Shown here: in pieces, positions 35,453-44,803 of the stretch
How positions within the stretch are numbered: the first letter of the stretch is position 1
Layout of the letters: each line of letters opens with the position of its first letter
Source of the DNA: Planctomycetaceae bacterium
GTDB taxonomy: Bacteria; Planctomycetota; UBA1135; GCA-002686595
Assembly: GCA_011525785.1 (NCBI GenBank)
Contig: WYBT01000021.1
Coordinates: forward strand, 124,001 to 188,000
DNA: 64,000 nt
Direction: 5' to 3'
Notes under the pieces: model-generated
Databases searched by the model: none
What the model was told of the DNA's origin: nothing
The model's input: the letters and a program-made list of their open reading frames with translations, nothing else
Translations under genes and position numbers: made by a program

Positions 35453-36913
35453 ATGATCGCTCCTGCCGCCACTGTCCTGACGTTCCTCATGCCGCAAACA
35501 GCTCCGACGGCGCTCGAGCTCGCGCCGCTGTTCCAGTCGCACATGGTGCTGCAGCGCGAGACGCACGCTCCGATCTGGGGCCGCGGAGAGCCCGGCAGCA
35601 CGGTGACGATCGAAGGCAGTTGGTCCGCGGACGCGCGCGCCAGCGTGCGCGTCGACGAGCGCGGCGAATGGATCGCGCGCCTGGAGACGCCGGCGGCTGG
35701 CGGTCCGCATCACGTGGTCGTGCGCGGCGAGCGCGAGATCGTGCTCGAGGACGTGCTCATCGGCGAAGTGTGGCTGTGCTCGGGTCAGTCCAACATGGAG
35801 TGGACCGTCGGCCCCGGCCCGCTGGGCGGCGTGCTCGACGCGCAGAAGGAGATCGCGAGCGCACGAACGCCGCGCATCCGGCACTTCAACACGCCCAACA
35901 ACGTGGCGCACACCGAACAGCGCGTGTGCGGCGGCGAGTGGAGCGTGTGCTCGCCCGAGACGGTCGCCCGCTTCAGCGCTGTCGCCTACTTCTTCGCGCG
36001 CGAGCTCGAGCGCGAGCTCGACCTGCCCGTGGGGTTGATCAACTCGACCTGGAGCGGCACTCCGATCCAAAGTTGGATGGAGGCCTCGGTCGCGGCGCAG
36101 TTCCCCTCGAGCGCTGCGTCGCTCGAACTCGTGGCGCGCCTGCGCGCAGAGGCGCCCGAGCTGAACGCCGCGCAACGCGCGGGCCAGGATCCGCGCCTGG
36201 GCCCGGGCTCGGCGACCGTGCTGTTCAACGCGATGGTCGCGCCGCACGCGCCTTACGCGCTGCGCGGCTTCCTGTGGTACCAGGGCGAGTCCGACCGCGA
36301 GCGCGCCGCGAGCTACGACGCGATGCAGATCGCGCTGATCGAGAGCTGGCGCAAGCGTTTCGCGGCCCCCGATGCGCCCTTCTACTACGTGCAGATCGCG
36401 CCCTTCGCCTATCCGGACGACCGCGGCGAGACGGGCGCGCTGCGCGAGGCGCAACGGCGCGTGCTGCGCGCGCCGAACACCGGCATGGCCGTGACGCTCG
36501 ACGTCGGCGATCCGGTGGACATCCATCCGCGCAACAAGCAGGACGTCGGCAAGCGGCTCGCGCGACTGGCGCTCAAGCGCACGTACTTGCGCAGCGATGT
36601 CGTCGCGAGCGGTCCGCTCGTGCGCGAGGCCGTGCGCGACGGCGAGCGCGTGCGCGTGAGTTTCGACGAAATCGGACCCGGGCTGATCTCTGCGGCGGAT
36701 CATCTCGAAGGGTTCGAACTCGTCGACGCCGCCGGCGCCGTTGTGCGCGCGCGCGCCGAGATCGAAGGCGAGAGTGTCGTGCTGTGGAGCCCGTCGTGCC
36801 CGCGGCCGGCGCTCGTGCGCTACGGCTATGGCGCGGCGATGCAGCCCGTGCTGTTCAACAAGGCCTGGCTGCCGGCGGCGGCCTTCTGCGTGGAAGTGAA
36901 GGGCGCCAAGTGA
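35453..36913 (+). CDS. Sialate O-acetylesterase (SGNH hydrolase)
   Basis: The 486-residue protein has the sialate O-acetylesterase layout: an N-terminal beta domain beginning LELAPLFQSHMVLQRE, the catalytic Ser in CSGQSNMEW (Ser 113), GLINSTWSGTPIQSWM, FLWYQGESD, and the Asp/His pair in DIHPRNKQD (Asp 356, His 358). Such enzymes remove acetyl groups from sialic acids or other sugars, usually outside the cytoplasm; in Planctomycetes they are often part of polysaccharide use. The first 20 residues are a weak signal peptide. The stop overlaps the GTG start of the Rsm22-like gene (GTGA), indicating translational coupling of two functionally unrelated genes. Confidence 0.88.
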   Translation: MIAPAATVLTFLMPQTAPTALELAPLFQSHMVLQRETHAPIWGRGEPGSTVTIEGSWSADARASVRVDERGEWIARLETPAAGGPHHVVVRGEREIVLEDVLIGEVWLCSGQSNMEWTVGPGPLGGVLDAQKEIASARTPRIRHFNTPNNVAHTEQRVCGGEWSVCSPETVARFSAVAYFFARELERELDLPVGLINSTWSGTPIQSWMEASVAAQFPSSAASLELVARLRAEAPELNAAQRAGQDPRLGPGSATVLFNAMVAPHAPYALRGFLWYQGESDRERAASYDAMQIALIESWRKRFAAPDAPFYYVQIAPFAYPDDRGETGALREAQRRVLRAPNTGMAVTLDVGDPVDIHPRNKQDVGKRLARLALKRTYLRSDVVASGPLVREAVRDGERVRVSFDEIGPGLISAADHLEGFELVDAAGAVVRARAEIEGESVVLWSPSCPRPALVRYGYGAAMQPVLFNKAWLPAAAFCVEVKGAK

Positions 36914-37899
36914 GCGCGTTCTCGCGAGTCGATTGGGAGCGCCTGCGCGAGCTGCGCGAGGGCTTTCTCGCGGCCCAATCGCGCGTTCAACCGGCCGCAA
37001 GCGCGGACTACTTCCGCAGCGCGCGCGATGTCGAGCTCTACGACGCCACCTTCGCGCGCCGCATCGAGTGGAAGTGGGCCGCGGCGCTGCGCGAGGTGGA
37101 GCTGCGCGCGCGCGAGTTCGCGCCCAAGAGCGTGCTCGACTGGGCCTGCGGAACCGGCGCCGCCGTTCGTGCGCTGCTCTCGAGTCCCGTCGGCGCGCGC
37201 GTCGAGCGCGTCACGCTCTTCGAGCGCTCTTCGCTCGCGCGCGAGCACGCGCGGCGCTCGCTGCTCGCGCTGCGGCCTGGACTCGAGGTGCGGATCGCTA
37301 AGTCGCCTGCGGACTGCGAGGCGGAGCTCGCGCTCTCTAGTCACGTGCTCGACGAGCTCGACGAGCGCGCCGAAGCCGAGCTCGAGGCCACGCTGCGCCG
37401 CTGCACGGCCGCGATCCTGCTCGAGTCGGGCGCGCGAGCGACCTCGCGGCGTTTGGGCCGCCTGCGGGCGCGCCTGGTGGGCGAGTTCGACGTGCTCGCG
37501 CCCTGCACCCACCGCGGCGAATGCGGCGCGCTGGCAGATCCAGAGCAGTGGTGCCACCTCTTCGCGCGCCCGCCGGGCGAGGTCTTCCAGGACGCGCTGT
37601 GGTCGGAGTTCTCGCGCGAGCTCGAGATCGACCTGCGCTCGCTCTCGTACTCGTTCGTGGCGCTCACGCGCGCTCCACAGCCCCGTGACGCGACGCTCGC
37701 GCGCATTCTCGGCCGCCCGCGGCTGCTCAAGGGGCGCGCGCTGCTCGACGCGTGCTCGGCCGAGGGCCTCGCGACGCTCACCCTGCTCCAGCGCGAGGAT
37801 CGCCAGCTCTTCAAGTCGCTCGAGCAGCCCTCGAACGAGCCGCGCGTTTGGCGTTTCGAGCGCGACGGCGCGCGAATCCTCAGCCCGCGACCGCAGTAG
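36910..37899 (+). CDS. Rsm22-like ribosome-associated methyltransferase-fold protein
   Basis: The 329-residue protein starts at a GTG that overlaps the previous stop. It has a SAM-dependent methyltransferase fold with SVLDWACGTGAAVRALL as motif I and SSHVLDELDERAEAEL in the position of the post-II helix. The Cys-rich segment PCTHRGECGALADPEQWCHLF follows the Rsm22/METTL17 pattern, in which cysteines bind an iron-sulfur cluster. Mitochondrial Rsm22 helps assemble the small ribosomal subunit; the bacterial proteins are poorly studied. The assignment rests on the Cys/WCH pattern and length, and catalytic methyl transfer is not assured. Overlap with the esterase gene makes expression dependent on that gene. 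Confidence 0.75.
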   Translation: MSAFSRVDWERLRELREGFLAAQSRVQPAASADYFRSARDVELYDATFARRIEWKWAAALREVELRAREFAPKSVLDWACGTGAAVRALLSSPVGARVERVTLFERSSLAREHARRSLLALRPGLEVRIAKSPADCEAELALSSHVLDELDERAEAELEATLRRCTAAILLESGARATSRRLGRLRARLVGEFDVLAPCTHRGECGALADPEQWCHLFARPPGEVFQDALWSEFSRELEIDLRSLSYSFVALTRAPQPRDATLARILGRPRLLKGRALLDACSAEGLATLTLLQREDRQLFKSLEQPSNEPRVWRFERDGARILSPRPQ

Positions 37900-37998
37900 C
37901 GCCGCGCGCGCCGATCCTCACGGCTTGAACGTGACCTCGAGCGCCGAACGGACGAGCTTGCGCGCTACCTTGATCGCGCAGTCACTCGCCCACGATCC

Positions 37999-39144
37999 AT
38001 GCACAAGGACTTCATCGCCCTCGCGCGCCAGCGCCCGGTGTTCGACGCCCACGCCGATTCGCTGCAGCTCGCGCTCGATCTGGGGCGTGACCTCGGCGAG
38101 AGCGGCGCGGGCCACCTCGACCTCGTGCGCGGCAAGTCGGGCGGCCTGGGCGCGCTGGTGTTCGTGTCGTGGTGCGACCCGCGCTTCATCGACGAGGCGC
38201 AGCACGGCGCGCGCGAGCGCACGCGGCTCTTGCTGCGCGAGTTCCACCGGCTGGCGCAGCGCCATCCCGCTCAGGTGCGCTTCGCCGGCAACGCGCGCGA
38301 ACTTGCGGCGGCGCGTGCGGCCGATCAGCTCGCTGGGATTCCCGGCATCGAGGGCGGGCACTCGATCGAGAACTCGCTCGACGAGTTGCAGTGGTTCTTC
38401 GAGCGCGGCATTCGCGTGATGACGCTGGTGTGGAACAACCACTTGCGTTGGATCCGCTCGTGCCAGCCCGACGCCGGCGCGGACGTGCCCGCGGGCTTGA
38501 ACGAATTCGGGCGCAGCGTCGTGCGCTCGATGAACGAGCTCGGGATGGTCGTCGATCTCTCGCACGCCGGCCGCCAGTCGTTCTTCGACGCGCTCGAGGC
38601 GAGCTCCAAGCCCGTGATCGCGAGCCATTCGGGCTGCATGGCGGTCAACGAGCACCAGCGCAACCTCGACGACGAGCAACTGCGCGCGCTGGCAGGCAAT
38701 GGCGGCGTCGTGGGCATCGTGTTCTGCACGCCGTTCCTCGACGCGGCGGCGCGCGCTGAAGACAGCCGCGTGCGCGAGAGCGCCGAGTACAAAGCGCTCG
38801 GCAGCGCGCCCGACACGGCGACCTTCCTCGCGCAGAGCGAGCTGCTGCAGGCGCGCGCCGCGCCGCTGCCGCTCGAGCGCGTGCTCGACCACGTGTGCCA
38901 CGCGGTCGAGATCGCAGGCATCGATCACGTCGGCATCGGCTCGGACTACGACGGCATCCAGCGCACGCCGCAGGGCCTCGAGGACGCGAGCTGCTACATG
39001 AACCTCGCGCGCGGTCTGCGCCAGCGCGGCTTCACTGACGAGGAGCTCGTCAAAGTGCTCGGCGGCAACTTCGAGCGCGTGTACGCGGCGGTCACCGGCG
39101 CCGGCACGGCTGCCGCGAGCGCCGCGCTGGTCCCGCTCGACTGA
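37999..39144 (+). CDS. Membrane dipeptidase family protein (peptidase M19)
   Basis: The 381-residue protein has the renal-dipeptidase metal site: DAHAD near the start (His 18, Asp 20), the bridging Glu in GIEGGHS, His in DLSHAG and in ASHSG, and Asp in GIGSDYDG. The TIM-barrel family uses two zinc ions to cut dipeptides, including those with D-residues. There is no signal peptide in the chosen start, so this member is probably cytoplasmic. The ATG at 37999 precedes the barrel by about 14 residues, the usual distance. After its stop at 39144 the gene-poor region begins. Confidence 0.9.
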   Translation: MHKDFIALARQRPVFDAHADSLQLALDLGRDLGESGAGHLDLVRGKSGGLGALVFVSWCDPRFIDEAQHGARERTRLLLREFHRLAQRHPAQVRFAGNARELAAARAADQLAGIPGIEGGHSIENSLDELQWFFERGIRVMTLVWNNHLRWIRSCQPDAGADVPAGLNEFGRSVVRSMNELGMVVDLSHAGRQSFFDALEASSKPVIASHSGCMAVNEHQRNLDDEQLRALAGNGGVVGIVFCTPFLDAAARAEDSRVRESAEYKALGSAPDTATFLAQSELLQARAAPLPLERVLDHVCHAVEIAGIDHVGIGSDYDGIQRTPQGLEDASCYMNLARGLRQRGFTDEELVKVLGGNFERVYAAVTGAGTAAASAALVPLD

Positions 39145-40263
39145 GCCGAGCTGCGCGCGCGAATTCTCGTGCTCGGACGCGACCGGTAGCGGTGCGCTGC
39201 GCCGCGAGAGATCGCGCAGGGAGCGCGTCACTGGCCGTCAGGCTTCGGACGGGACGGACCGAGGCTGAATTCGAAGCGAACGACCTCCAGCGGCGGCGGT
39301 CGTCCTGGGTACGCGAGAGCGGCGAGACGACGATCGACGCGGGGCGTGCTCGTTCGGTCGGTTGGCCGAACTCGCGCGACGGATCACGATCCTCGTCGAT
39401 CGCTGCCCGCGGGTGGATCACCACGACCTGGCCACCGTGGGCGGGGAAGCAAAGGGCCACTCGCCAAGCGCTCCGGCGCGGAACGAGTCCTGACGGTTCT
39501 ATGAGCACATTCGGTCGAAGCACATGGCGTGCGAGAACGGCGTCCGAGCAAGCTTCGTAGCGCCGCCGCTGCAGCGCTCGCGGAAGCACTTGATCGAGGC
39601 TCGAGGACCGGTTGTCTTGTGCAAGCCACCGTGCTGGTCGCCGACGTCTAGTCGAGCGGCGATCTGAGCGCGTGCTCGTCGCCCAAGCCGCTTGGCAGCC
39701 TCTGCAAGCAGATGAACTGCGCGACCTGGGGCGGCTCGACTGAGCGCGAGCGGCGTTGGAAGCGCGCTTGCAACGAGACCTGGCGCACGAACAGGTTTTG
39801 ATTCGGCCGAGCTCCACCTGCCAGTCGGTGCGCATGCGCAAGGCCATGCTCGCTGGCAAGGTGGAGCGCGCATCGACGCTGCTCGATCCCAAGGCCAGGG
39901 CGCTCGTGCGTCTCGAAGACGCCCACGGCGCCGCGACCGAGACCGGTCTCGAGCTTGCGGCGGTGCGCGCGACTCAAGCGGAATTGCGCATCGCGGAGCA
40001 GCCGGTGGCGGCGGGGCGTCCGAGGTCATGGGCCGGGAGTGATGGGCCGGAAGTGATCGCATGAGACGGCGAGCGCCGGAGTTCGCGCGTCCTCCGCTTG
40101 GTCGTTCACCTCGCGCGGGGGGCCCGACGCGCGTTCGCTCGACGCGCGATCGAGCGGCGGGACAGCGCTGGAAAGCGAGCGAGGCCAGCCGCAGCGAAGC
40201 GACTGGCCTCACGGACGACGTGCGCACTTCCACGTCAACGCAGAGTCGAGCGCTGCGATGAAC
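39145..40263. other. Gene-poor region, no convincing gene
   Basis: This 1.1-kb stretch holds only short frames of 60-245 codons on both strands that overlap each other and show no domain, signal peptide or good start. One plus-strand frame (39756-40064) is Glu/Arg/Ala rich and helical (LAHEQVLIRPSS, ERASTLLDPKARALVRLED) and could be a remnant of a helical-hairpin protein, but this is too weak to annotate as a gene. A tandem 14-bp duplication lies at 40028-40055. Confidence 0.5.
40028..40055. repeat. Tandem 14-bp duplication
   Basis: ATGGGCCGGGAGTG (40028-40041) is followed directly by ATGGGCCGGAAGTG, with one mismatch. It lies in DNA without a recognised gene and looks like a local slippage product. 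Confidence 0.6.
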
Positions 40264-41970
40264 TCACGGCCCGACGAGCAACTCCATCGCGTTCGAGAGA
40301 TTGCTGCCCCGCGGGGCGCTGCCGTCGCGGAACCACGCCTGCACGTTCAGACTGGCGCCGGCGATGACCGGAGTGCCGCCGATGACAGGGTTGGTGACCA
40401 GGTACGCGTTCAAGTCGAAAGCGAACGCGCCGTCGCAGGCGCCGGCAGTCCCGCCGGAGTTCCCGAATGCGGCGCGTTGGATGGGCGCGCGCACGCACAC
40501 GGAGCTCGAGCTCGTCGAACTCCAGGGAATGCCCGTGCTCCCGTTGGCGCCGATGAACATCACCGTGCTCCTGCCGGCGTCCATGCCCGAGACTTGGACC
40601 ACGAAGGGTTGTGCGTTGCTCGCGCTTGGGGCGCCGGTGGACGACAACAGCGCCGAGCAGCCGTTCGTCGAGATGCCCGCGGTGCAGTACGTCTCCGGAC
40701 CTGTTCGCGACTGGTTGAGCAACAGGTCGAGCCTGTTGAGGGCGCTGCTGGCCGCCACGAGATCGGTCCGTCCGTCGCCATTGAGGTCGCCGGCGAGGAC
40801 GTCGACAGGCAAGGAACCGACGCGATAACGCTTCGCAGCAGCGAAGCTCCCTTGGGCTCTGCCCGGCAGGACCACGACGGCGGGACGCGACTCGTCGAAG
40901 CTCGCTACCGCCAAGTCGAGGAGGCCGTCGACGTCGAGGTCGCTTGCGGTCAGCGCGCTTGCGGACCCGCCGATCGGGTACGAACTGACCGACCACAGCG
41001 CCCCGGGGCCGGCGTTGATCGCGACCGACACGTCGTTCGAGTCCCTGTTGACGGAAGCGAAGTCGAGGCGACCGTCCGAGTTGAAGTCGCCGAGCACGAC
41101 TTCGGGCGGCCGCGAGCCGACGGGCAGCGCGAAGGCGAACGCAAGCCCGCCCGCGCCGTCGCCGCGGAGCACGAAGACATCGTCCGAGCCTTCGCACGCG
41201 AGCGCCACGTCCAGGTTGCCATCGCCGTCGTCGTTCAGATCCGCTGCCGCGATCGAACGGGGTCCGAAGCCGGCGCCGAACGTGATCGCGCTCGCGAAGC
41301 CGCCCGCGCCGTTGCCGAGCAACACCGAAACGTCGTTGGAGCCGAGGTTCGCGACCGCGAGATCCAACGCTCCGTCGGAGTTGAAGTCCGCGAGGGCCAG
41401 TGCGTGAGGCGTCTGGCCGGCGGCGAAGTTCACCGGCGCGCCGAACGCGCCGCCCCCCAGGCCGCGCAACACCGACGCATCGTTCGAACCGGAGTTGGCC
41501 GTCACCAAGTCAGGGATTCCGTCGGCGTCGACATCGCCGATCGCGACGGCGCGCGGGGCGACACCGGTCGGGTAGCTCGTCACCGTGTAGGACCACCCCG
41601 AGCCGTTGTTCTCCGCCACCGAGACGCTGTTCGATCGCGCGTCGGCGGTGACCAGGTCAGCCAGGCCGTCGCCGTTCACATCTCCAGCGGCGAGTCCCGC
41701 TGGAGTCGCTCCGACGGAGTAGGAAACCGGATCCCAGAAGCGGCCCGAGCCGCGGCTGATCTGGACGGTGATGCTGTTCGACTCTGCGTTGGCGCTCGCG
41801 AGGTCGGGTCGTCCGTCGCGATTGACGTCCGCGACCTCGACGGCGCTGGGGGCGACGCCGGACTCCAGCAAGGGCTCGAGGAAGAGCGGTGTATTGGACT
41901 GGGCGCGCGTCGATGGCGCGAGCAGGCATGGGCTAGCGAGGATGCAGAAGAGGAGCTTCGCGTTTGCCAT
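40264..41970 (-). CDS. Secreted FG-GAP/VCBS repeat protein with shared C-terminal domain
   Basis: The 568-residue protein has a signal peptide (MANAKLLFCILASPCLLAPSTRA). About seven FG-GAP/VCBS repeats follow (DVNRDGRPDLASAN, DVNGDGLADLVTAD, DVDADGIPDLVTAN, DFNSDGALDLAVAN and others), which fold as a Ca2+-binding propeller. The last 142 residues (40264-40689) are a canonical shared C-terminal domain: YCTAGISTNGC, STVMFIGANG, VCVRAPIQR, ACDG, WFRDG and AMELLVGP. An AAGGGA ribosome-binding site lies 6 nt before the ATG at 41970; the longer open frame to 42939 has no coding character. It is probably surface-attached; ligand unknown. Confidence 0.87.
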   Translation of the reverse strand: MANAKLLFCILASPCLLAPSTRAQSNTPLFLEPLLESGVAPSAVEVADVNRDGRPDLASANAESNSITVQISRGSGRFWDPVSYSVGATPAGLAAGDVNGDGLADLVTADARSNSVSVAENNGSGWSYTVTSYPTGVAPRAVAIGDVDADGIPDLVTANSGSNDASVLRGLGGGAFGAPVNFAAGQTPHALALADFNSDGALDLAVANLGSNDVSVLLGNGAGGFASAITFGAGFGPRSIAAADLNDDGDGNLDVALACEGSDDVFVLRGDGAGGLAFAFALPVGSRPPEVVLGDFNSDGRLDFASVNRDSNDVSVAINAGPGALWSVSSYPIGGSASALTASDLDVDGLLDLAVASFDESRPAVVVLPGRAQGSFAAAKRYRVGSLPVDVLAGDLNGDGRTDLVAASSALNRLDLLLNQSRTGPETYCTAGISTNGCSALLSSTGAPSASNAQPFVVQVSGMDAGRSTVMFIGANGSTGIPWSSTSSSSVCVRAPIQRAAFGNSGGTAGACDGAFAFDLNAYLVTNPVIGGTPVIAGASLNVQAWFRDGSAPRGSNLSNAMELLVGP

Positions 41971-43300
41971 GAAGAGTCCCTTCCCAGTCTGACGAGGAAG
42001 TGAGACTCGACCTCGTTCGTCGAACCGCGACGGGCCACTGGCTGTAGCCGACGTGCGCGAACCAAGCGTCGAGTTGAGCTGTGCCTCAGCTCGCCGTGCG
42101 AATCGTCCGTTGAAGTGCGCTGGCCGTTGCGCTGGATCCCAGAGACGGAACCGCCGCCGCGTTCTGCCACTCTTCGCGAACCTTGCGACGACGTGCTCGC
42201 GCAAGTGGTCCGCTCGGAAACCGGGTGACGCGCACCACGGTTGATAGCTGCGGTCGCAACGCGCGGCTACGGATCTTCCTGCACGAAACGCCCATGTTCG
42301 GCTCCGCACATCCGAGCGGTCCGAACCCCATTCGAACCAAGCTCCCGACAGCGCCTGCCACACCGCCTGCGAGAGTGCGTACGTCATCTCCCTGCGGGTG
42401 CTTCGCGAGCGCTCGCGAGGTCGCAAGCCCGAACGCTCGGGCTGCTCGATCCACTCCGGCGGCGCCGCTTCGCCCGAGCCGCCGTGCGCGTGACACGCCG
42501 GACCACGCCTGTCGGTTGAGGTCCACCGAACTCGCGTCGACGGACCGCCCGTCCCGCGTGCAGTGTCGACGCCCGTTCGTCTTGGCTGCTCGGATGAGAG
42601 GTTCGGCCCCCACGCGAGGTCGAGCTTGCGCGACCTCAGTGCTGCGAAGGTGGTGTCGACGACGCCCCGATGAGTCCTTCGAGCACCTCGGTCCAAGTCG
42701 ACTCGCCCTTGACCTGGCGATCCAGACAACGACTGCGGACGTCGCCCAGTTCGTGAACTCGCATCGCGCGGCGGATCGCGCGCTGTCGGCCAGCGAGTGC
42801 GACGACGCGGAACAGGGCTGCGCGCGGCGCATTGCGCTCGATCCGCGCAAGGCGAATGAGGCCTACCGGCGCGCGTGCTTCGATGCGCGTCGCTGTTCGC
42901 CGAGCCGGGCCGCTCGACGTTGTGCGTCAAGCAGTGCACGAACGGCGTGTGTGTGCCGTCACTTCGGCCTTCGCCGGGCCGAACTTGGGGATCGAATGTG
43001 GCGACGAGCCACGCGCGTCGCTCGCTCTCCAGCGACTCTGCGCGCGCAAATGGGTTGAAGCACGCGTCTGCGAGCGACGATTCAGCCGTCCCGTGATCCC
43101 CGTCGCGCGGGATTTCATCTCAACTCTGAACGCGCTGCGTCGGGAGGCCGCCGCAGCGCGGATCTCAGCGCGACGTCCACGCCACGCGCGCGCGAGTTGA
43201 CAGATTGCGTCATTCGCGTAGGCTCGACATCACTCAGCAGGCTGGCTTCATTCAGCGAGGGTGGACCGCTCGGTGACCTCTGCTGCTGGAGGTACTCGCA
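41971..43300. other. Gene-poor region, no convincing gene
   Basis: This 1.33-kb stretch separates two divergent secreted-protein genes. Overlapping frames of up to 290 codons exist on both strands, but their amino-acid make-up (Arg, Ala, Ser, Pro) is that of random GC-rich frames, and none has a signal peptide, domain or ribosome-binding site. A promoter-like sequence lies near its right end (43197-43224). Decayed genes are possible but could not be demonstrated. Confidence 0.5.
43197..43224 (+). promoter_or_regulatory. Possible sigma-70-type promoter for the HAF-repeat gene
   Basis: TTGACA (43197-43202) is a perfect -35 box; a 16-bp spacer leads to TAGGCT (43219-43224), a fair -10 box. It lies in a gene-free stretch 77 nt before the ATG at 43301. 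GGAGG at 43288-43292 is the matching ribosome-binding site. Confidence 0.4.
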
Positions 43301-44803
43301 ATGAACAAGATGGATGCGCCGCTCTCGGCGCTCGGGCGGTTTCGGGGATGGACAACACACTTGTTGGCCGCGGCGACGCTTGTCGCGGGCCGACCTCTCG
43401 TCGCGCAGAACGCGATGCTCGAACTCCCACCACACCCAACCCTGCTGAACGCTCGCGCGACCGACGTCTCGGACGACGGTCAGCGCATCGTCGGTGACGC
43501 GGGACCGACCGGAGGGGGCCTGTACCTCGCGGTCGAGTGGTCTGGGGCGAGCACGATCGCTTCCATGGGACTGCCCTCCGGGACCAGTCCACTCGCCTTG
43601 GCGCGCAGCGCCAACGCGTTTTGCGGGAGCCGGCCGAGTTGGTCCGGCTTCCGCGTGCTCAACGGGTCCACGGCCATGTTCGCGGGGATCGGAGAGGCGA
43701 TCTCCGACGACGGCCAGACGGTGGTCGGCGTCCGCCTCGCGTCGGGCGCCGGCGGTTACAGCGCGTTTCGTTGGACGGCCAGCGGAGGGCTGGTGGTGCT
43801 CGACTCGCTGATCGGCGCTCCAGTCGGTTCCTGGGACGTAGCAGCGGCTCAGGCCGTCTCCGGTGACGGCTCCATCGTTTCGGGAGTCATCTACCACGAT
43901 GGCAACTCGTTCACCGACGCGTTCCGCTACGACGTAACGTCCGGTGTCGTTCAACGTCTCAACCCGACGGGGTCTGCTTCGGCGGGGGCCATGTCGCGGG
44001 ACGGCAGCGTGATCTTCGGAGACGTGAACAACTCAGGGGTGTTCCGGTGGAGCGCGTCGAGTGGCTTTCAGAACCTCGGCGCCCCGACTGGGGCGGCGTT
44101 CATCCAGGTCATCGAAACCTCCGACGATGGCAGCGTGGTCGTCGGTCATTTGCGACCCTCCGGGTCGAACAACTTTCAACCCTTCCGTTGGTCCGTCAGC
44201 ACGGGATTCCAGGTGCACACGGTGGCGGCGAACGCCACGGTGAGCGGCATGTCCCCCAACGGCGCATTCGTCGTCGGCCAGATTGTGTATCCCCAAATGG
44301 CCGCGCGCGGCTTCGTGTGGGGACCGGACCTCAACGCGAACGGCGTGATCGACGGCTACGAATCTCCGTTTTGCCAGCTTCCGACGACCTACTGCACGAG
44401 CAAAGTCAATTCGCAGTTCTGCACGCCAGCGATCGACGTCTCCGGGCCGGCCTCCGCGTCCGGCGGGAGCACGTGTCTGGTCACCGCGTCGAACATGCTC
44501 AACAACCGCGCCGGGCTGCTGCTCTACAGCTACCAGGCGAGCGCCACGAGCTTCCAGGGCGGCTACCTGTGCGTCGCCGCACCGCGGCGCAGGACGCCAG
44601 TTCAGGTCTCGGGCGGATCGCCGACCGGCTCGGATTGTTCCGGGACCTACACCTTCGACTTCACGGCTCACATCACGAGCGGCGTCGATCCGCAGTTGCA
44701 GGTCGTGGGTCAGAGCTTCGCGTGCCAGTACTGGGCGCGCGATCCGCAGGACCCGTGGGGCTCGAGCCTCACCGACGCTATCCAGGGCGTCGTCTGCCAG
44801 TAA
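43301..44803 (+). CDS. Secreted HAF-repeat protein with diverged shared C-terminal domain
   Basis: The 500-residue protein has an N-terminal signal segment (residues 15-36, ending LVAQ). The body has about six HAF-type propeller repeats of the kind ISDDGQTVVGVRLASGAGGYSAFRWT, VSGDGSIVSGV, MSRDGSVIFGD and SDDGSVVVGH, each followed by an FRW or FRY strand. These occur in secreted autotransporter-like and surface proteins. The last 138 residues (from 44390) are a diverged shared domain with all four Cys kept: YCTSKVNSQFC, NNRAGLLLYSYQ, LCVAAPRRR, CSGTYTFDF and YWARDP, ending IQGVVCQ with one more Cys. GGAGG lies 8 nt before the start. Function unknown. Confidence 0.85.
   Translation: MNKMDAPLSALGRFRGWTTHLLAAATLVAGRPLVAQNAMLELPPHPTLLNARATDVSDDGQRIVGDAGPTGGGLYLAVEWSGASTIASMGLPSGTSPLALARSANAFCGSRPSWSGFRVLNGSTAMFAGIGEAISDDGQTVVGVRLASGAGGYSAFRWTASGGLVVLDSLIGAPVGSWDVAAAQAVSGDGSIVSGVIYHDGNSFTDAFRYDVTSGVVQRLNPTGSASAGAMSRDGSVIFGDVNNSGVFRWSASSGFQNLGAPTGAAFIQVIETSDDGSVVVGHLRPSGSNNFQPFRWSVSTGFQVHTVAANATVSGMSPNGAFVVGQIVYPQMAARGFVWGPDLNANGVIDGYESPFCQLPTTYCTSKVNSQFCTPAIDVSGPASASGGSTCLVTASNMLNNRAGLLLYSYQASATSFQGGYLCVAAPRRRTPVQVSGGSPTGSDCSGTYTFDFTAHITSGVDPQLQVVGQSFACQYWARDPQDPWGSSLTDAIQGVVCQ

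Noticed and set aside
39756-40064. Helical frame as an HlyD-type adaptor remnant
   Set aside because: Only a loose helical pattern is seen, with no signal anchor or conserved lipoyl-like motif; kept as no gene.
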